NCBI GenBank assembly: GCA_051646185.1 | Contig: JBOFCS010000147.1 | Span: 1-10,293, forward strand | Direction: 5' to 3' | Origin: JBOFCS01 sp051646185 | GTDB taxonomy: Bacteria; Actinomycetota; Actinomycetes; Mycobacteriales; Mycobacteriaceae | DNA length: 10,293 nucleotides | Made by a program: the position numbers and the translations under genes | Shown here: one piece after another, positions 6,800 to 10,293 of the stretch | Layout of the letters: each line of letters starts with the position of its first letter | Position numbering within the stretch: position 1 is the first letter of the stretch | Notes under the pieces: model-generated | The model's input: the letters and a program-made list of their open reading frames with translations, nothing else | Databases searched by the model: none | Told to the model about the DNA's origin: nothing

Positions 6800-6831
6800 A
6801 AGCGACTGGCGATCTGTAGCCGCGGTGCTCA

Positions 6832-6860
6832 ATCCTAGAACATTCGTCACTTGTGTCTCA
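6832..6860 (-). promoter_or_regulatory. Possible promoter of the minus-strand tRNA
   Basis: On the minus strand, TGAGAC (6860-6855) and TAGGAT (6837-6832) are 17 bases apart, a workable -35/-10 pair that ends 32 bases before the tRNA 5' end. The -35 is a weak match, so this is a candidate only. Confidence 0.3.
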
Positions 6861-6915
6861 CAGTTGGGTACCACTGGACTAGCTTCAACTTGACGAACAG
6901 GGAAGACTGTCAGAT

Positions 6916-7533
6916 ATGAACAACACCACCGGCACTGTTACCCCACGTCGCGTTCTTGTTGCTGAAGATGAGGCGCTTATCCGTCTCGACCTCGTAGAGA
7001 TGCTTCGGGAAGAAGGTTATGATGTTGTTGGCCAAGCTAGTGATGGACAGAAGGCAGTAGAGCTCGCTCTCGAGCTTAAGCCTGATTTAGTGATCATGGA
7101 TGTCAAGATGCCGCTTCGGGACGGCATTGATGCTGCTTCGGAGATCGCAGCTAAGCGAATTGCTCCGGTGGTTATTCTTACTGCGTTCAGTCAGCGTGAG
7201 CTTGTGGAACGTGCACGTGATGCCGGAGCCATGGCCTACCTTGTCAAGCCTTTTTCCATTACGGACCTTGTACCGGCGATTGAATTAGCAGTTAGCCGTT
7301 TCATCGAGTTGTCTAGCTTGGAAAAAGAGGTGCAGGACCTTGCTGAACGCTTGGAAACACGCAAACTTGTTGAGCGGGCAAAAACTGTTCTACAGCAGAC
7401 TCAGGGACTGAGTGAGCCAGAGGCATTCAAGTGGATTCAACGTACTGCCATGGACGGGCGAACCACAATGAAAAGAGTTGCTGAGGTTGTTTTGGAAAAC
7501 TTAGGACCAGCAGCGGAAGCGGCCAAAGGGTGA
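6916..7533 (+). CDS. pdtaR: Two-component response regulator with ANTAR RNA-binding domain
   Basis: A 205-residue cytoplasmic regulator, the same length as mycobacterial PdtaR (Rv1626) and recognisably similar along its whole length. The receiver domain spans about 11-128: acidic pocket E17-D18, phosphoacceptor Asp62 in V-I-M-D-V-K-M-P, Thr89 in I-L-T-A-F, and Lys111 in Y-L-V-K-P-F. A coiled segment (about 131-148) leads to the ANTAR domain (about 135-196), with R-K-L-V-E-R-A-K at 149-156, E-A-F-K-W-I-Q at 169-175 and T-M-K-R-V-A at 184-189. ANTAR domains bind paired hairpins in nascent RNA and prevent termination. In mycobacteria the partner kinase is PdtaS, which is encoded elsewhere; no kinase gene is seen here. 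The start is supported by GGGAAG at 6900-6905, a rather long ten bases before the ATG, and by the conserved length. Confidence 0.93.
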   Translation: MNNTTGTVTPRRVLVAEDEALIRLDLVEMLREEGYDVVGQASDGQKAVELALELKPDLVIMDVKMPLRDGIDAASEIAAKRIAPVVILTAFSQRELVERARDAGAMAYLVKPFSITDLVPAIELAVSRFIELSSLEKEVQDLAERLETRKLVERAKTVLQQTQGLSEPEAFKWIQRTAMDGRTTMKRVAEVVLENLGPAAEAAKG

Positions 7534-7841
7534 GTTAGCACGTTAAAGGTTGGATACGGGTATGTTTCATCGATTTGTCAGTGCGCCTGGCAGCTAGGGA
7601 GAACAGCTGGGTATTTCGCTTCATAAAAGCCATGTGAGCAGCCAAAACGCCAAGGGAAATACCTCAATGCTAAAACTGAAATTATGGCGTTGAACGTCAA
7701 CGAATAAATTATTCCAGGCTAGGTATAAGTGCGATGTGGTTTATTGTTATGCGCACAGGCGTGGGTAGCGCTATGTTTTCAACGGGCTGGCGACGTCAGC
7801 CGAACCAGCTTTTGCTGGATCATCGAACTTCAGGAGATACC
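7534..7841. other. 308-base gap and leader upstream of livJ
   Basis: No gene of its own. It holds a long-range inverted repeat (GGTATTTC 7610-7617, GAAATACC 7656-7663), a possible -10 TATAAG at 7724-7729 without a good -35, the short palindrome TAGCGCTA at 7766-7773, and two hairpins side by side just before the ribosome site: GGCTG/CAGCC with a seven-base loop (7785-7801) and CCAGC-TTTT-GCTGG (7805-7818). The hairpin pair could be a regulatory leader. Its loops are not the six-base A1-G4 loops of classical ANTAR targets. Confidence 0.4.
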
Positions 7842-9035
7842 GTGCATCGTAGAACCTTGGGTGGGGCTCTGACTGTCGCAATTGCGGCATTTTTGACAGT
7901 CTCAGCCTGTAGCAGTAATTCCACCTCAACCTCTAGCTTAGCTATTGAGCCTCAGGTTCAGATTGATCCTGAGGGAAACACTGTGCCGGTTTCTGGCGGT
8001 TCCGCCGCTGTTGATCCCACAGGAACTGGTAACGCTACGTGTTCATCAGTATCCCTGGCGATGGCTGGAGCGCTAACAGGTCCCGATGCTGCCCTTGGTA
8101 TCAATATTGTTAATGGGGCGCAGCTTGCGATTGATAAACACAATAAGGCCAATGTAAATTGCCAGGTCAGCCTCAAGCGTTTTGATACCGAAGGTGACGC
8201 ACAGAAAGCAAGCCAAGTAGCTCCACAAATTGTTAGCGACTCATCTGTCATTGGCCTATTGGGCCCGGCCTTTTCCGGTGAGAATAAGGCAACAGGGCAA
8301 ATATTTAACGATGCGGGATTGGTAGCAACTACCGCCTCAGCAACAAATGCAACGCTAACAAGCAACGGGTGGAAAACATTTTTCCGAGGGCTGGCTAATG
8401 ACGATGTACAAGGTCCGGCAGTTGCCAAATATCTTGTTAAGACTTTGAACTACAAGAAAGTTTGTGTTATTGACGACAGTACCGATTATGGTGTTGGTCT
8501 CGCAAAGGCAGTAAAAGAAGCACTAGGTGGTTCACTCACTGGCGCCTGTACTGGTTCGGTAAAAAAGGGAGATAAAGATTTTTCGGCTACTGTGGCTGGG
8601 GTTTCTTCGGCGAGCCCGGATGCGATCTTCTTCGCTGGTTATTATGCTGAAGCGGCTCCGCTGGCCCAGCAGTTAAAATCCGGAGGAGTAAGCGCAGCAT
8701 TTGTGGCGGCAGATGGTGCAAATGATCCTCAGTTCATTTCTGGTGCAGGAGATTCCGCTAAGGATGCCATTCTTTCTTGTCCTTGTGGTCCAGCGCCTGC
8801 AGCATTCAAAACTGAGTACAAGGAAGCCTTCAATACTGAGCCCGGTGTTTATTCTGTGGAGGCCTATGACCTCACTACCATCTTGTTGAAAGGGATTGAT
8901 GAAGGCAAGACTGACCGTGCTTCATTATTGGACTACGTCAGGAACTACAGCGGGACAGGCTTAGCCCGCCAGTATAAGTGGAGCGAAAATGGTGAACTGG
9001 CAAGTTCATTGATCTGGGTGTACAAGGTTCAGTAA
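7842..9035 (+). CDS. livJ: Branched-chain amino acid ABC transporter substrate-binding lipoprotein (LivJ/LivK type)
   Basis: A 397-residue receptor that captures leucine, isoleucine, valine or related amino acids outside the membrane and delivers them to the LivHM permease. From the GTG start the N-terminus is a lipoprotein signal: R-R at 3-4, a hydrophobic stretch at 6-20, and lipobox V-S-A-C with Cys23 as the lipid-anchor residue, followed by a Ser/Thr-rich linker. The mature part follows the periplasmic-binding-protein type I pattern, with A-G-A-L-T-G-P-D-A near its start and I-G-L-L-G-P-A-F-S-G in the ligand-binding cleft. AGGAG at 7832-7836, five bases before the GTG, and the signal peptide fix the start; the frame is open back to an ATG at 7734, but that would put 36 unlikely residues before the signal. 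The specific amino acid cannot be told. It is first in the liv operon and is followed by a stabilising hairpin. Confidence 0.92.
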   Translation: MHRRTLGGALTVAIAAFLTVSACSSNSTSTSSLAIEPQVQIDPEGNTVPVSGGSAAVDPTGTGNATCSSVSLAMAGALTGPDAALGINIVNGAQLAIDKHNKANVNCQVSLKRFDTEGDAQKASQVAPQIVSDSSVIGLLGPAFSGENKATGQIFNDAGLVATTASATNATLTSNGWKTFFRGLANDDVQGPAVAKYLVKTLNYKKVCVIDDSTDYGVGLAKAVKEALGGSLTGACTGSVKKGDKDFSATVAGVSSASPDAIFFAGYYAEAAPLAQQLKSGGVSAAFVAADGANDPQFISGAGDSAKDAILSCPCGPAPAAFKTEYKEAFNTEPGVYSVEAYDLTTILLKGIDEGKTDRASLLDYVRNYSGTGLARQYKWSENGELASSLIWVYKVQ

Positions 9036-9047
9036 TGACAACCAAGC

Positions 9048-9101
9048 AGTTAGTTGGCTTTTTGAGTGGCGCGGCTTTGTTGCTCGAAAAGCCAACTAAC
9101 T
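9048..9101 (+). terminator. Intercistronic hairpin between livJ and livH
   Basis: Arms 9048-9066 and 9083-9101 are complementary over 19 positions with a single T-G wobble, separated by a 16-base loop. It begins 12 bases after the livJ stop. No T-run follows, so it probably works as a partial terminator and 3'-end stabiliser, giving more binding protein than permease, a common arrangement in ABC importer operons. Confidence 0.7.
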
Positions 9102-9140
9102 CTTACCGATAATTCATAATAAGTAGCCGAAAGAGAATGA

Positions 9141-10190
9141 ATGATTTTGTCAGCTGCAGCTGATACCAGCACAATCGTTTCAGGGTCCATAAATTTTGAT
9201 GTTCATGGGCTGGCGGATAATTTTTGGCGGTTGACCATTGATGGACTAACCTATGGAGCCATCTACGCATTGGTAGCAGTGGGGTATACCCTGGTCTACG
9301 GGGTGCTCCGACTGATTAACTTTGCACACTCAGAGATTTTCATGTTGGGTATGTTCGGGCAATACGTCGGATTGCTGTTACTTGGCTTTACTCCCTCTGG
9401 CAATGCCTACGACAAAGGCATTGCTATGACAGTCATCTTCCTGGGCTTAGCGATGCTCATAGGTATGGCGGTATCGGGCGGTGCGGCAGTGGCTCTGGAA
9501 AGAGTTGCCTATCGCCCTTTGCGTAAGCGGGGAGCTCGGCCGCTGGTCTTTCTTATTACTGCTATTGGCATGTCTTTTGTTTTGCAGGAAACAGTACATT
9601 TTGTACTTCCTCAATTACCTAAATTCATGGGAACGTTGCTCGGCGGTGCCAATATTCAGAACCCAATTCGATTGGTAGAACCCAAAACTCAGTTTGAAAT
9701 TTTTGGTGCTGCAGTCACTAATGTCACCTTAATAACTGTTGCTGCGGCCCTAATGCTAGCGCTGATAACTGACATTGCAATTAACCGAACCAAACTCGGT
9801 AGAGGTATTCGTGCAGTTGCTCAGGACCCTGATACCGCAACGCTGATGGGTGTCTCACGTGAACGAATCATCATGCTGACGTTCTTGATTGGTGGGATAC
9901 TTGCCGGTGCAGCTGCTTTGTTGTACACGATCAAAATCCCTAACGGGATTATTTTCTCCGGTGGTTTCATTCTCGGAATTAAAGCTTTCTGTGCCGCTGT
10001 GCTTGGCGGTATTGGTAATCTCCGAGGGGCATTACTTGGGGGGTTACTTCTGGGGATCGTTGAACTCTATGGACAGCAGCTTTTTGGTACGCAGTGGCGA
10101 GATGTTGTTGCCTTTGCTTTGTTAGTCCTCGTGCTGATGTTCCGCCCGACCGGCATTCTCGGGGAAAGTTTAGGGAAGGCCAGAGCATGA
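9141..10190 (+). CDS. livH: Branched-chain amino acid ABC transporter permease (LivH type)
   Basis: A 349-residue inner-membrane permease with about eight hydrophobic spans, one half of the channel for branched-chain amino acids. Family landmarks are D-G-L-T-Y-G-A-I-Y-A-L-V-A-V-G-Y-T-L at about 34-51, R-L-I-N-F-A-H-S-E at about 57-65, the cytoplasmic coupling loop G-R-G-I-R-A-V-A-Q-D-P-D-T-A at about 220-233 that contacts the ATPase, and a glycine-rich late span (A-V-L-G-G-I-G-N-L-R-G-A). The N-terminus is longer than in the enteric proteins by about 30 polar residues. The ribosome site is weak (AAAGAG near 9131); an overlapping ATG at 9137 is in another frame. Its stop overlaps the livM start by four bases. 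Confidence 0.93.
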   Translation: MILSAAADTSTIVSGSINFDVHGLADNFWRLTIDGLTYGAIYALVAVGYTLVYGVLRLINFAHSEIFMLGMFGQYVGLLLLGFTPSGNAYDKGIAMTVIFLGLAMLIGMAVSGGAAVALERVAYRPLRKRGARPLVFLITAIGMSFVLQETVHFVLPQLPKFMGTLLGGANIQNPIRLVEPKTQFEIFGAAVTNVTLITVAAALMLALITDIAINRTKLGRGIRAVAQDPDTATLMGVSRERIIMLTFLIGGILAGAAALLYTIKIPNGIIFSGGFILGIKAFCAAVLGGIGNLRGALLGGLLLGIVELYGQQLFGTQWRDVVAFALLVLVLMFRPTGILGESLGKARA

Positions 10191-10293
10191 GTTCTGAAGT
10201 AGCAACACCAGAGGTCACCAAGGGGCCAGCGCGGGCCGGAATCGGTGATGCGCTGCGAACTTGGTGGGAGGGCCTTGCTCGACCTGTGCAGTG
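10187..10293 (+). CDS. livM: Start of LivM-type permease gene (cut by the window edge)
   Basis: An ATG within the livH stop (ATGA at 10187-10190) opens a frame of 35 codons that runs off the right edge. AGGGAAGG at 10172-10179 lies seven bases before it. The visible peptide is a hydrophilic N-terminal tail rich in Ala, Gly and Arg, with a W-W pair, and does not reach the membrane domain. The LivM assignment rests on position and overlap alone: in this operon type the second permease follows livH, with the two ATPase genes (livG, livF) usually next. Confidence 0.65.
   Translation, partial: MSSEVATPEVTKGPARAGIGDALRTWWEGLARPVQ

Noticed and set aside
6689..6874. Minus-strand open frame of 61 codons
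   Set aside because: It runs straight through the tRNA gene and is explained by it.
7734..7841. Upstream ATG at 7734 as the livJ start
   Set aside because: It adds 36 residues ahead of a standard lipoprotein signal peptide; AGGAG plus GTG at 7842 fits better.
7958..8428. Minus-strand open frame of 156 codons opposite livJ
   Set aside because: It lies wholly within a well-supported gene and has no recognisable domain.

Overview
The window looks like an actinobacterial chromosome of moderate GC. The clearest evidence is a PdtaR-type receiver-ANTAR regulator that is nearly collinear with the mycobacterial protein, followed by branched-chain amino acid ABC transporter genes. Hand counts of sample lines give about 50 % GC in the right part and often 30-45 % in the left cluster. 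I cannot name the genus from this sequence.

Left part (about 1-6540): five genes, all on the plus strand. They encode a TetR-family regulator (147-764), a protein that appears to contain two SCP2-like lipid-binding halves (799-1578), a class III PLP-dependent aminotransferase (1575-2849), a major facilitator transporter (probably 2894-4069, apparently starting at ATT) and, after a 332-base regulated gap, a Tat-exported neutral ceramidase (4402-6480). The first four are tightly packed and probably form one transcript. The ceramidase has its own promoter with a perfect 14-base palindrome in the -35/-10 spacer, and it ends at a strong hairpin. The working interpretation, which is inference, is a sphingolipid-use or sphingosine-detoxification cassette. 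The exported ceramidase would cleave ceramide to a fatty acid and a sphingoid base, the MFS protein would move the base or a product, the SCP2-like protein would hold the lipid, and the aminotransferase would act on the 2-amino group, as FumI does on the sphingoid-like hydrolysed fumonisin. The TetR protein would sense the lipid.

Middle (6541-6915): a structured non-coding stretch and a minus-strand tRNA with a CAA (Leu) anticodon. Its short variable loop is unusual for a leucine tRNA. The tRNA 3' end faces the left cluster, the layout seen when a tRNA gene has served as an insertion site, but no integrase or att repeat is visible.

Right part (6916-10293): pdtaR, a 308-base leader region with two adjacent small hairpins, a lipoprotein LivJ-type substrate-binding protein, an intercistronic hairpin, a LivH permease, and the first 35 codons of a LivM-type permease that overlaps livH by four bases. 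These are conserved housekeeping functions: envelope-responsive RNA-level regulation and branched-chain amino acid uptake.
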